Below are positions 11,381 to 24,494 of a stretch of DNA of 64,000 nucleotides, piece by piece. Source of the DNA: Paragyromitra xinjiangensis (Eukaryota > Ascomycota > Pezizomycetes > Pezizales > Discinaceae); contig JBCAMK010000022.1 of the NCBI GenBank assembly GCA_038503065.1, positions 992,001-1,056,000 of the forward strand. Direction: 5' to 3'. The notes below the pieces were generated by a model that was given only the letters and a program-made list of their open reading frames with translations, was not told the DNA's origin and searched no databases. A program made the position numbers and the translations under genes. Within the stretch, counting starts at the first letter, position 1, and each line of letters begins with the position of its first letter.

Positions 11381-13354
11381 ATGCCACCTAGGAAGAAGGC
11401 TGTCGCGCAGACGCTGAGTGCGCACATAGACGAAAGTAGTGATGATGGAGCTGGAGCAGAAGGTTCGCTTTCTTTCCCCTTCGCTCCGTCCTATACTTTA
11501 GTCACACAATTTAAAAAAAGGGAGACTTTTTTATCGCCAAAAACTAATACTGATTTAGTTCCGAAGAAAGCTCCAGCCAAACGGGCCTCGAGAGCTAAGA
11601 CATCTACCGCAGCTGCAGGAGAAAAAAGGTCCGCTCCTATTGCTCGTGGGAGGAAGCATAGAGCCGTCGAAGAGCCAACCGAGGATGAGGTGGATCCGAT
11701 CGAAGACGACGAGATGGAGGATGCAGTAGTTGTGCATGAGGAACCAGAAGCTGAGCCAAAGAAAAGAGGAGGGCGAAAGACGGCAGCCAAACCAGAACCT
11801 CCTAAGAAGGAACCTACTAGAAAGAGGAGGGCAGCAACCATCGAGGATGCAGCTGCTCCAGCCCCAGAAAAGAAAAAACGCATGACAAAGAAGGAAAGGG
11901 ATGCTGCTGCAAAAGAGGATGCAGAAAGGGAGATTGCAGAGACTCAGTTTGAACCTGTGGAAGTTGACCCATCAGCCGAATACAACACTACCGAAGATGA
12001 AGTGCTTGAAATCGCTCCAACGCCTACCCAAGTCCATGGTGCGGGAATAAATAAAGGAATAACTGAGAAAACGGTTCTTGCCAATACTACAAAGGGGAAG
12101 GCGAAGGCGAAGAAAGGGGATGATCCAACGGCCGAAGAAGCCCATACTGAGGAAGAGGACGATCTCGCAAAACCTGCGAAAGCACTAGGTCAAATGGCAC
12201 CTCTAGGGAGAGGGAGAGGAAAAAAACACGTGCCCAATGAGAGCGAGGAATTGGGGGGAGGGGAACTGCCTAGAGATCTCGAGAAGGCGCATCAATTGCT
12301 TCAATTGCTTCAAACTAGATATGATAAACTTCAAGAAGCTAAAGAAACTGAAGCCGAGCAAGCTTTAAAGAAGTTTCAGAAGAACATGAAGGAGAAGGAC
12401 GAAGGTTTGTGGTTTTATTTCGTCTTATTGAATTGCTCAGATTACTAATAACGCTGATGCGAACAGAAAGTACAAAGGTCATTAAAGCATTACAAGATGA
12501 TTTGGAAGCCCAACAGAAAGCTCAACAAGATCTCTCTGCCGAGGCTAAGGTCCTTAAGAAGAAACTTGCTATCAAAGAGACAGAAACTTCAAAGTTACAG
12601 ACTAAAGTACAAGAATTAAACAAGAGTCTCCAGGACCAGCAGAATGAAAGCAAAATAATGTCTGCAAAGCTTGTACAGGCTCAGAATCAGCTTACACAAG
12701 TCCAAAACCAGAGAAACAATGCGCAGGTTCCCGGAAGTGCCGTCAAACCAGGTTACAGAGGACCTCCTGGAAATCTAAAGGCCAACGCCAGTGGGGTAGC
12801 AGATGATACATGGCTTGCTAAAGCTAAGGAAGATCTTTATGCTGATCTTTGTGGGCTCATTATCGTCAACGTCAAAAAGGAAAATGACAGTAATGTCTTC
12901 GAGTGTGTGCAAACTGGCGTGAATGGCTGTGCGTTATCATTCTTCTAAATTACTTTACTTTATTATAACTAACATTGGAATAGTGGCCGTCCACTTTAAG
13001 CTATCTGTACCGAACCGACATACCAAAACGAAAAAGGCCCCTGCTACTCAAGAGAGTAAAGATCCCGCTGATGTAGAGGATATCGACGAGGACGAGATTA
13101 TCTTTATCCCGCTATTCGACGAAGCGAGAGATAAGACTGTTATCGATTTACTGCCGACATATCTGCAGGACGAAATCGCTTTCCAAAGGGATCACATGAC
13201 CAAATTCTACCAGAAAATTAATAGCTTGTTCATGATGAACATAAATACACAGCAGCAACAGCCAGAGTCCACGGAGGAGGACGAGGAAGAGGAAAGTGAC
13301 GACGAGGACGACGAGGAGGAGGAGGAAGAGGAGGAGGAAAAAGAGGAGAACTGA
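11381..13354 (+). CDS. PCS1: Monopolin subunit Pcs1/Csm1-like kinetochore protein
   Basis: Exons 11381-11462, 11559-12404, 12467-12928 and 12984-13354 give about 586 residues. Csm1/Pcs1 proteins act with Lrs4/Mde4 at kinetochores and rDNA, clamping microtubule-binding sites. The N-terminal half is basic, Lys/Arg/Pro/Glu-rich and disordered. A coiled coil follows (exons 2-3, heptad-like with many Lys/Glu/Gln/Leu), then the globular Csm1 domain (EDLYADLCGLII, the QTG motif, HFKLSVP, LLPTYLQDEI), then a tail of consecutive Glu/Asp. The third intron uses donor GTGCGT at 12929, which restores the conserved QTG...HFKL join. The first intron (96 nt, in frame) is inferred from its CTAAT/TTTAG end and the improved join. 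The domain call comes from the C-terminal pattern; the rest diverges quickly in this family. Confidence 0.85.
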
Positions 13355-16300
13355 ACCTAAGAGGGCGAGTTCGAGATTGGACTGCATGGGTATGTGGTTT
13401 AGCGAGGTCGCTTTTCTTTAAAAAAAATGCATGCTGTCTGTATTCCAACGTAAGCTCGCAATATGGGGTTGGTTATGGTTTGCGTTGGATATCTGCTTGC
13501 TTTGTCATCGTAGATTTTTTTGTATCATAGTTAGGGTTCTGTTTCCTCCGCTGGTTGGGAAGTACGTGGGCAGATGTTTATCCTGCCACCTGGATCCAGT
13601 ATGTTTCTCCGCGGCAGTTGGTAGATCTCCACTATTTGCACTGCCTATCAACCAACGCCAGCTTGGTACATTCCCGGGTCTTTTCTGACCGTCGCGATTT
13701 TCGTTGTTATAGGTACAAAACTGGCCTGCGCCAGTTTGTGAAAGTAATTGTCTTCTTAATACCACCGGCGTGGGGGTGTAATCTACATGTAGTACTTCCT
13801 TTTTGTGCCGTTCGCTTCCAGCTTCTGCACGTTTCGATCTCTTCCGTGGTTTCAAGCATCACTCGGATGGCACCCATACCAATTTTCGGAGGGCACCTCC
13901 TATACGGTAACGCTAATCATGCAATCAGCGTCGGGAAGAGTTGTTGGATCTCAAGGACACAGCGAGTGGTTGGGTTTGGGTCATTTGACACAAGCGCATT
14001 CTGGCTGGGGCTCTCTTGAGCCGCACTGCTCAAAGACGCGAAATCTACGAGGCCAGTGAGTGGTCAAGGTCTAGCCAATCTTGCCCATGGTTAACTCCTG
14101 GTTTGAAGGCGACTCCTGGCTATCGGACGACACGTTCACCGAAACTGAATCCCTGGTCGAGTTTGAGGATACTGGTGATGGGGTCGTCTCTGATACGCTT
14201 GACCTGTCAATACTAGACGCTTACTGGTAGGATTTGCCGAGGGCCGGTAAACCTAAGAATCCGATGCCTCTTGGCTATCAGAAGCCATCTTCTTTGGTGA
14301 TGACGGGGCCTCCTGAATTACCGATAGACCATCACTATACCTTGAGACAATGGTGCCATTGTATTCTGCCTACGTACTTGCCTAGATCTGTCAATTCACA
14401 CAGCTCATGACTTTAATATTTAGTCTTGGGAAACGGTAGCTGCACAAACTAAAATGACCCTGGAAGGGTTTTCAGGGGTACGATGATGGAGATTGGCTCC
14501 TCACAAAGCGTCAGGGTACAAGGAGTATTCGCGGGGTTTGCGACATGTAAATATATCATGCGATAACTCCATTGACGTCATGCCGCTGTCGATTTCTCCC
14601 ACGGCGGCAGATTTGGGGTTTGCCTCAGGTGTATGTGATTCAAGTGATGGTACATGACAGCAGGTATCAATGGAAGCTGCTGTTGGTTGGGTTGCAATTG
14701 ACATTGTAGGATTGAAGATCAGAGCCTGGTGGAAAACGTGCGGAGAGTAGCGGTGTAAAAATTTGATCTTCGTTGCTAGCACATGACCACGTTTTCCCAA
14801 TTGAGTATTCAAAGCCGGATAAGTTGACCGATAACATGCTGTCGAGTGATTATCCATGATACAAGCCTACGGTGGAGAACATTGATATTGAAATGAGGGG
14901 AAACAGAAGAAATTTTCATGAACGGGTTTGATAGAAATGACGTGCAGCGGCTGCAGTGTTACCTAGATGAGCTTCACCTTAAACTCGATTGGATAGAAAC
15001 ACCAGCGAGCGAGAGTTCGTGAAGTTGCACGACATCCTGCAGGGACAATCAATGTTTCCTTTTGTCCAGGAAACAAAACAAAATTTCACCTGAATTTTAC
15101 CCCCACTTCTCCTTACTTCTCTAAACCCCCACTTTGATCGGAATTTGTTTTCAAACTTGTAGGGCCTCATAATATTGTGCTTGTGTGATGTGTTCGAAAC
15201 ACCACGTCCGACATCACGATAGACGATATCACTTCGGTCTTTCTTTAGATGTGTGGACAAATAAGATTTACTTCTCTTGGTTTCCCAAGCCCGGAAGCAA
15301 CATCCGCTTTCAGACCGTGGAATGTCGGTGTAGGCGTGGGGTACTTCGCCCTGCAGGACGAGTCTCGAGGCTACGACGATGTGTGTAAATCATTTACCGC
15401 TAGTGTACAACACCAAAGTCAATACACTATGTAGCTTATGTGGAGCTATTCTCCTAGAAGTGATGGAAGAGATCACCAGGGCGAATTAGAAACACACAAA
15501 AACAGCCATTTTTTGGCTCGGCACTTCTACATGGTATCAGTGCTAAATCTCGATCGTAAACCCAGCTTCCTGCGATGCAGCATGCATGATCAACCAGTGC
15601 TAATACGCCGCTAGAAACACCTATAGGTGACGGGAGAATTCCTAAAGCTCAAATCCTTTGATAAAATTGAATGATAACGTTATCTTTCCAGGTATAACGA
15701 TACACACGTTTCCTAGATTCTAATCACTGAGGTTACAAGAAGGCGTTTATATGTGTTTCTCGTCGATTTGATGTCTATTACACATTGATTGAACACGCAT
15801 ACTGAACCGTATTGATCTCCCTGTGAAGTTTCGATTGTGGAACTTGAAGGTTCGGTCAGTAGCTCGGAGAACTAGAGAAGCAAACTGAGATAAGGAAGTC
15901 CTGGTTGCTATCCAGTCTGAAAATTTATGTGCAGCTCCCCAAACGCATGAAAACCTCGGTCAAGCCGCACATACTTGCGCTGAGTAACTTTATCCTGTGG
16001 TTTAGCGCTCGAATTTTCTCCAACGGCAAGACAAGTAATTGAGTGATGGTCTCCTTCGGTTTCTTCATGTCGTGTAATCGGACAACGGAGCCGACAACCT
16101 CGTCTTCAGTCTAGTCTGGAACTTCAATCGTCAATTCCCGAAACCAAAGCGCTCACGTGGTACTTTGGGCCCTGTTTCAAACCGCTTGGAGGAAAGAACG
16201 ATAATTTTCTGGTGGAATCCGCAATCTTTTTCCCCGAAAAGTATGAAATTTTTCCCGAAGTGCACGCTGGTGTGCATCTTGCAGGCGCAGGGCATGAAAT

Positions 16301-17285
16301 ATGATTTAGACGTGGATACCGTATTTATATAAGGCTAATCAAAACCAGCAATCTCAAGAAAAGAAATACTGTAAAGCAGAATTTGGAATATCTCACGGTC
16401 AAAAGGAGACGAAAATGTGACCGTTACGGCTGCAGCTTTCCTAGTTGACGTTTTCCGGAAGGTGCCGATCAAGAACACTCGTCTGATGGTTATAATTGGA
16501 GCTCTCGCTTGTACCCCATCAATGACGATCCCAGATCGACTCTCAAAGCGCACCTGGATGTCATGGCGCCACGATTGCGTTATTAACTAACCAAATCAGT
16601 TCCCCCCCTGGTCCTTGCTGGCGTTTTCAGACGTGTGTCTGGGCTGCATCTTGATAGTGGGGTTGTAGCGTAAAATTAGATTTGTTTTGCCTTTATGCAT
16701 GCAGGCTGCCCTGAGCTGGAACTGGAACTGAAGTTAAGACCACATGAACGCTCTCCCGATAGGAAGCAAAAGGTGTTGGCCCCGCAAGGCTGGTGGTGAT
16801 GATGATGAAGGAGAAGACGACGATGATGTTTGGTGTTGCTCCAGGACGTGGGGGGAGGGGAGGGGAGGGGAGGGGCCGGGAGATTAGGATATCGTTTTTG
16901 GTTCTAAACGTCTAGGCCCCGTGTACTTTCGGTCCCGTCAGTAGTCCGCCACTTTCGAAACTAGTTTTTTTTTTCCTATGACGAGAACCTTCGGCATCTA
17001 AGGATGCTGGAGTGGGCGTCATCGAGGACAACAGAAATCAAAGGCTATTCCATCTCTCCACCTGGATAAGGAGGTTCCTTTAATCGTCGTTCCTTGCTGC
17101 AGCTCTGTTGCGTTCGCCGGAAGTTTCAAGATTTCGTTTATCTTCGTCCTAAATCTCCTCCCCGATCCCGCTGACAAAGGCATCTTCGGGCGTGAACCTA
17201 TTCTTGGTGGATGATTTTGTATTCTTATTTCCCGTTTTTACTTTTTATTCCTACCTAAGCGCCTAAGGACACCTGAATATCGACA
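13355..17285. other. Gene-free stretch, 3.9 kb
   Basis: Open frames here are short and show no family resemblance. The contents are degenerate sequence, a TACATGTA palindrome at 13794-13801, a G-run tract at 16850-16880, and a putative HIS2 promoter in the last 250 bases. Confidence 0.5.
16850..16880 (+). repeat. G-tract with quadruplex potential
   Basis: Five consecutive runs of four to six G separated by single A, then CCGGG, about 400 bases upstream of the histidinol-phosphatase start. The runs satisfy the simple G3+N1-7 quadruplex rule. A regulatory role is only conjecture. Confidence 0.6.
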
Positions 17286-18431
17286 ATGCCGTTCTCTCAT
17301 CACAGTCATTCCGGGCAGTTTTGTCTGCATGCGAGCAATACTTTGGAGGAAATGATACTGGCTGCTATCGCGAAGGGGATGATAGTTTTCTCGTTGACCG
17401 AGCACATACCACGGGATTGCAATGAAGACTTGTACCCAGAAGAGGTCGGCTTTGCGCTTTCTTACTTGTGTATCATCCTTGGATCTTCCCGTTTAGGGTT
17501 TCCATCTCTGCCAGAAGCCTCGTTTGGCGTTTCCTAAACGACTACTCCAACCGGAGAGCGGCGTGCTGACCAATGCATCGGGTCAAATAGATTGCGGCTC
17601 ACCAGAATCCGTTTGAGCTTTTTAGTGCTTTCCACAACTACTACAATACCGCACTTCGTCTCCGTTCTAGATACCAGGACCAAATACATATCCCTATCGG
17701 CTTCGAAGTTGACTACATCCGAGAATCTTCAATTGATTTGATAAGGAGTCTCCAGTCAATATATAAGTTCGACTTCTTTGTCGGCTCAGTTCATCATGTG
17801 CATACAATCCCTATTGACTTCGACCAGGCGACGTACCAGAAGGCTGTCGATGCAGTTGGAGGAACTGAGGAGAGATTGTTTGAGGCTTATTTTGATGCCC
17901 AGTTTCAGATGTTGGAGGCACTTAGGCCTGCGGTTGTAGGCCATTTTGATCTTATCAGGCTGTTCTCTGCCGATCCAACGAAAGATTTAAGGGACTATGG
18001 TAATGGGGTGTGGGAGAGAGTCGAAAGGAATGTGACTTTTATTGTGAGCTATGGTGGGCTCACAGAATTGAATTCTTCCAGTATAAGGAAGGGATGGGAC
18101 GTGCCTTATCCTAGAAGAGATGTGTGTGAGGTTAGTGGATTCACTCTAACTCTTGAACAAATGGGACGAAGTTGCTAACTTTACTTGTTATATCAAGCTT
18201 ATCATGGCAAAGGGTGGAAGATTCACCATGTCTGACGACAGTCATTCTGTTGAACAAGTGGGACTGAACTATCACCGAGTTTTGGAATATATTCAAAACA
18301 TTGGCTTAGAACAGATTCATTACTTGGAGAAGCTTCCAATGGCCCAGATGGCCATCAACATGTTGGACGCTTGTATAGTGAGGACCTTGAGTCTGGATGA
18401 GCTGAGGAGCCAACGGTTCTGGCAGCTTTGA
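17286..18431 (+). CDS. HIS2: Histidinol-phosphatase (PHP family)
   Basis: Exons 17286-17444, 17591-18130 and 18198-18431 give about 311 residues. The enzyme removes phosphate from L-histidinol phosphate, the penultimate step family of histidine synthesis, in the cytosol. The start reads MPFSHHSHSGQF, the conserved His-X-His metal site of PHP phosphatases (H6, H8). Further metal-ligand motifs are LTEH, GFEVDY, GSVHHV, HFDLIR and SDDSHS, in that order. The second intron (18131-18197) is clear, with donor GTTAGT. The first (17445-17590) has a weak donor GTCGGC but a good GCTGAC branch and TAG acceptor, and it joins LYPEE to a plausible helix. Gene identity is firm, the first intron less so. Confidence 0.93.
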
Positions 18432-21400
18432 ATTCCTATTCTTTATTAGATTGCGGGTGAGGAGTTTTGGCCAGAAATGGACCCTTTCTTGTTTTTGTTT
18501 TATTTCCCACTTTTAGATCATTACCCTTTGCTTCAGTAAAGGCCTCGGTTTTGGATACGGCGTTGTCGATTGTTTTCTGTGGTTTCGTATTATCATGATT
18601 CATGAAAACAGCCCCAATTGTTCTCTCAATATCGGCATCCACCTTGTTAGTTTTTTGCATGCTCTTTTCTTTAACCCTGTGTTGATGGGGTTCTTTCCTC
18701 CTAGATCTCGCACGCAACAGAGACAAGTGGTTTGACCTGTGCCTTGCTCCCATATAGGCACCCTAACATTAAAATCAAACTCACCTTAGGATCTCGCGAT
18801 CTATAAACTTATCACAATCTTTAGATCAAGAGCCTCAACAGCTCATCGTTATCTCCTTCGCAAATCTGTGTACATCGAGGTAGTGAAGGTTCAAGACTAA
18901 CATGTATCCTCTTCTAATTGGAGAACGGATACAACACCGCGCTCGGACCTCGGATAAACTCTCAAGCCATGTTATTGCTTTTTGGATGGAGTGCTTCAAC
19001 ACCATGCAGATCGCAGATCGCCTGTTCCAGATTAGCCATTTGTGTCGCACGACACACGCAGAAGATCAGCAAAGGCCCCCACCCTAACCTTATCGGATCC
19101 CCGTTTCACTGAAAACCTAGATCTTGGAACGATGACCCGAAATAAACCTCGCTTTGCAGCTCCGGATCGAAGAACCTAGGTCCCTGGCAGCAGATATTCC
19201 AAAAAGCATGATGTTTGATTAGTAGGGTATCGTGATGGGAGGGTGGAACTAACGTCAGTTCGGCTTCCGAGCGGCTGATTTTTGGTCACTCGTGATTCAT
19301 GAATTCCTTGATATGCAACTCTACATGTAGCTACATGTACTCCTGCATGTCTGAGCCCGACTTTATAACCTCACTCTCTTCTCTCCGCAAGGTTTTGGTA
19401 GGTGTGGAGCAGCTCGTCTCAGTCCTACCTCTACATCTTGAGCATTCGTTCTTGGAGCATCTGACGGTTAGCCCAATCGAAAGCTGTTGCTGCATTCACT
19501 GCAGAATCCAAACGCCTACCTAGATCATCTATGCCAGGTACACGCCATCTCTCGACCAGATTGACCAATGCAATTTCTCTCTGGACCGACCCACCTCTTG
19601 GGGGGCCGATCGAAGGCGGGTATGTAGAAAGAATGACCTTGGGTGGTGTTAAGTTTTGGTTAGTGAGATTGGTTTTATTAGTGGTGGATGGCACCGCTAA
19701 TCTTGTACCTCTCGGCTAGCTCTGCGGAAACGAGGCCAGTAGGTTAACTTTCACAAGATGCGCGAGATGCGCGAGATGCGCAGCGATTAAGTTCAAAGGC
19801 TCTGGTGGTGGGATGGTCTTCTAGCTCGGTCGATTACGTACGGGGAATGAGATCTAGGCTGGGCGGAATCAAATTTACGCTTTGACTTGTTTTTGCCTTC
19901 TAGATAACTTACGGAAAGCTATATTTGAAACTACTCCAATCGGTTCGAAAACGTGTCTTAGCCTGCAGTTGCGATTGCAAAGTGTAGTCGTGATGGTCCA
20001 TGTGCGATCTCTGAATCTGGATAGCTATTTTCAGGGTTATGGGTGATTCCTATCGGCATAAATCCGATATTGTGATGTACCCTGGCTCAATTAACGCAAC
20101 CACTGTTTCAGAGTAGAACTAGGGGTGGTTTCGAGAAGCTGTAGGGTCAGGGTTGTTGGTCCCCCACCCAGCGAGTGATAGAATGTGAAGAAGTGTGGCA
20201 GGTTGGAATTGGATGCCAAAGCAATCATCCCCTCTGAAATCCTACGACTGGTGCAGCTCGAAACGGTACGCAAAGGGATGTACATCTTTCAACTTCGGGG
20301 CCTGCATAACTGCCAGCAGTCTGTAAATGACCGGTTGCCGCATCTTGATATCTGATGTTTTATAGGGACTTGAGGCTGTGCTCAACCGCATAGCTGCAGC
20401 CTTGTGCAACAACAACAACGTTGGTCCTCTAACCTCTGTCAAATATTTCTTCTTCCTTCCAAGAGCCATCTATCCCCCCAACGTTTCCCATCAGAACGAT
20501 TTAAATCACCGAAAGGCGCTCCTCGGCCACCTTTGCACAACCAACGGAAGCCTCTTCAGGGCAGATACTGGCTCCCCTCCAAGTGTTACCCCAACCCCTC
20601 TTTTGTTTTACTGGATGGCCGTTATGTGTGATGACATAGCTATATTCATTACTGGGCACGGCTAACAAGCAGGCTTTCTTCTTCCACAGAGATCTGATGT
20701 TGCCCCGCGGATGCTATCGCCACGTGAAACAAATCGACTTCTAGCAAATCAAAGTCGTTCTGAACTTTCAAACATATCCGTTATCCGGTAGAAATCTGAA
20801 GGGATCTCTTCTACAGATACCGCTAGGTTGCATGCATACGAGGTGTAACAACATCTGCCCAACCATGCCTTAACATCACAATACGCCCAAATTTCCACTA
20901 CTGTTTGTGCCCATATCTTTAGAATGATATAATTTTGTAGTGAAGTGGCATTCACCCATTGTCGTCATGGCCAAGAATCTACCTATGCTCTATAATATTC
21001 CCTCATATCTCACGAAAAATTGACTTTGTTGCATAATATACGGATTATCATGATTTGGTAGCATAACCCTTTGCCGTGGCATCAGTATCATACCCCGTCA
21101 AAAGCTCAAACATAGTTTCATGTGCTTTTCCCGAGATTAAATAACCCCCTTGAGCTATCTCCAGGATGGTAAAACGCGAGATCCGTGGCAATACATTCAA
21201 GTCGTGTTCATTCAATTCATGGTGCGTCGTTGTACCAAACGCCTTATCGTCACGAATATCAAGATTATTAGCTTTAGGATAGTTTTACAACGGTGGTCTG
21301 ACGTCATCTTGTGACTAAAAGTCCCTTCGCAGTAAAATACAGTTCATTAACATCCTACGTCAGCTAAAACTAAAACCATCACCCTTGCTGGGTGTCAGTT

Positions 21401-24400
21401 TAGCTGAAGATTGGTATCCTATGATGCTTTCAGTGAAGCATTAGTAGCTATACGTCCTTTGGATCCTAGCTGACGGGTTCGTGTGCCCCTGAGACGGAGA
21501 AAATAGTTAGATGGTGATAGCTTTGAGGGGAAGGCCTAGGGCCAAACCTTTAGTTGGTACTTTCTACAACTATTTTGGGGAATCATGATACACCATCAAA
21601 TTCCCCGGTCGACGGACCGTGCCGACGTATTTCCCTAGAGCAGTATGTTCCGGAGGAGTCTATAAACGCGCTGCGCGTACAAAACCCAAATTTATTTGCC
21701 GGACACGAACTCGTAGGCATGGGGAAATAGGGTAAAAGAATAAACTTGGTTCACCGTGTCAGAGGACCCACTCATATACTTGAGATCTTGAAATATCGAT
21801 ACCATTTAGGAGTTTCACTCTTGGGATGCTTCACCTACGTTCCCGGTCTTAAGCCCTTAATTCCTTCATTTAGTCTGAGGTTGGACGTGATTACTACTGC
21901 CAGCCTCGACAATAGGAGACCATAGTAATAAATACGATTCGTGAGTACTATTCTAGAGAAATTTTAGATTAGATAGGATTGGAAGCGCGGAAAGATACTA
22001 GGATGTTAGGCTCGTTCCCCTCCCCTACTGCCTTGGCTGCTGCGCACCGTAGGCCAGTAATCACGTTAACGTTAGCTTCCACCGAGATTAATTTTGGGTA
22101 CATGTATTTACTTCCTTTTGTGCCGCATTTGGCTACTCTTACTATTCTCTACTATTCTTTCCTATTCTTTACCCCACCTACGTAAAATTTCCTAGGCCTA
22201 CGTAGGCTTTCTTAGTAGGTTTCTTACTGTTGCAAGCATTCGTTTGGCTGTAGTTTATTCAGGCGCCTATTCGGCGTATTTGGAGTATTTGGGAGCTGCT
22301 CCAGGTCTAGAGGCGCTGGCTAGCAAGCGATATGGTGGAAGACGCCAAATTAAGCATACAGCAGTATAGAAAGAGCTTTTCTACCTTCCCTTCGTCCTCC
22401 TCCCCTGCATCCCTTCTACCGAGCCTTCTAGAGAAGCAACGAATATCACCACTTACAATAATTAAAGTTGGAAATATCGATAGATAGATAGGCAGCTTTG
22501 GAAGGAGCTCGTAAAAGCAAGAAGAAAGGCGAGGGGCGAAAGGGAATGGGGGAATAGAGAAGAAGAATGGGGGTACGGAGAATTGGAAAGAGTGATAAAT
22601 TGAAAGGTTGGGGTGAGGTATTTTGGTGGTGTGTGATTTGATGTGTTTTATTTGTTTTGATATTATGTTTAGTTTTGTTTTTTGGGTTATGGCTGTTTTT
22701 ATAGTTGTTTTTGTTTTTGTTTTACTTTTACAGGAGTGTCTGCGATGTTCAAAGATTTACTTAAGTGTACGTCTTCCTGGCTAAAGCAGGCATGGCTGAG
22801 TGTGTTAGTACCATAACCCAGGTGGCCGGACGTACTTAATGAATTATCTACCCATCTGATAGGTAGGCAGCAGAGAATGGATAATTAGATAGCGAGCAAA
22901 GGAGCAGAATAGAGCTTTATATATGTGGCGAATAAAGCCTTCTATCAGCCGGGATATACGAGATGGTTTCCACGCTTAGGAACCTCAATATCATGATATA
23001 TGAATTAGGAAGCTTATTTCCGACAATTAAAGAGAAAATAATTCGAGTGATATCTCATGACACTAATCCCTTTATTCTCCAATATTATAGTCATCTGCAC
23101 AAAACACTAAAATTCAGCCCATGAAACAGACCGGCCCTAGAAGTAATTACTTTACTCATTATTCTTTGCCTAGTGGGAGCATGATTAATCAGCCCAAGAG
23201 TTCAAACACAAACTAGTGCGATAGAATAGCGGCCCTTCTGAATCAAATATTCAAAGCACCTAACTAGTTGACCATCGACAGTTCAAACCTCAAAAATCTT
23301 GCCAAGGAGATTACTGACAAAAATCGGTAGTGGTCGCAGACAAAGTGGAGAAGCTGAAAGAGAAAGTGGGTGAAATATCTTAAATTAGTAGGCAAAATCC
23401 CGGTGAGACATATGAAGGCGTCCAGGAAGCTCAACTAGGTGAGTCGGGTAGAAACATAGGGCTGGAAAGGAACACGTACACGAAAAGGAATATTTAAGTG
23501 ATGATTGTTTGGACCAAGAATATCTAGAAGTGGAAGGGAAAGCAAGTCCAAATCATAGACTATTCAAGAGAAATAACATTACCACGCAGACAAATACCTA
23601 GATGGTAGTATCAATTTGTCATATTACGAAACGAACGAATGTATGGTTAACGGCCGCAGACAAGCGTATATTCCCGGAACGGCCTAGACTAAGCAGCTCT
23701 AAATTACATGTAGCCTTCAAGGAAGCTAAGCGAAGCACCCAAAAAGGGTATTAAACATCAAAGGTTGTCGTCCCGGTTAGTCACATGCTGACCGGTGGAG
23801 TGATTTCAATTAAAGTACATCAGGCCAGGCCAGGCCATTTCATTACTACCGAGAATATACCGTAGAATATAATAATTAAATACCCAGCCCCAACGCAAAT
23901 GCAGGCGGTTGATTTATTGATTTATTGATTAATAATTCAACTGCAGGCGGTGGTGAGTCACAGATCTTGAGCAAAAGCTCAAAGCAACTCTCTCCATCAA
24001 TGTCTTGACTCCGTCTACAATTTGCCGCAGCTACCGTAGAAACTGACGAGAACCGGAATGGCGCAAGAGGTTGAAATAAGAAGTGGCGGTGACTCACTCA
24101 TTCAAGTACATTTTTGCCCTCGAAAAAAGAAAGAAATCCCTTCAACCAGTGTAGTGAGTGGCAAAACCCTATGCCGCCAAACCATTCTCAGTAAGATTTC
24201 CCAGCCACACTCTGTTTAGACGTCTTAGCGTCGTTCTGGCTCTTGTCAATTTCTACGGTACATGTAGTCTGGTCTCTAGAAGCCGGCCAGAAGCATTTAA
24301 ATTAACCCTGATATCAACACTTTAACAGTTATGGGTAGATGCTATAGGTCAGGAGGTGCTCGAGAAACTCTTTCAAACCCCTAACCCGCCATAAACAGCT

Positions 24401-24494
24401 AGGCATAGGTTTTGGAGTAGACCTAATCCCATGTACCAAAATACAAAACCCCACATCAACCCAACCACCCGGGCTCCCCACCATATCCGCAAAG
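18432..24494. other. Gene-free stretch, 6 kb
   Basis: No supported gene. It contains degenerate sequence with five TACATGTA palindromes (19322, 19332, 22099, 23705, 24259), a three-copy GATGCGCGA run near 19757-19783, a purine-rich block at 22530-22620 followed by a T/G-rich block at 22620-22735, and a short TGATTTAT triplication near 23928. One coding-like fragment on the minus strand at 19431-19694 is discussed in the findings. Confidence 0.45.

Noticed and set aside
18436..18753. Lys/Thr-rich minus-strand frame of 105 codons directly after HIS2.
   Set aside because: It is antisense to a T-rich 3' untranslated region, which alone explains the Lys/Asn/Thr composition.
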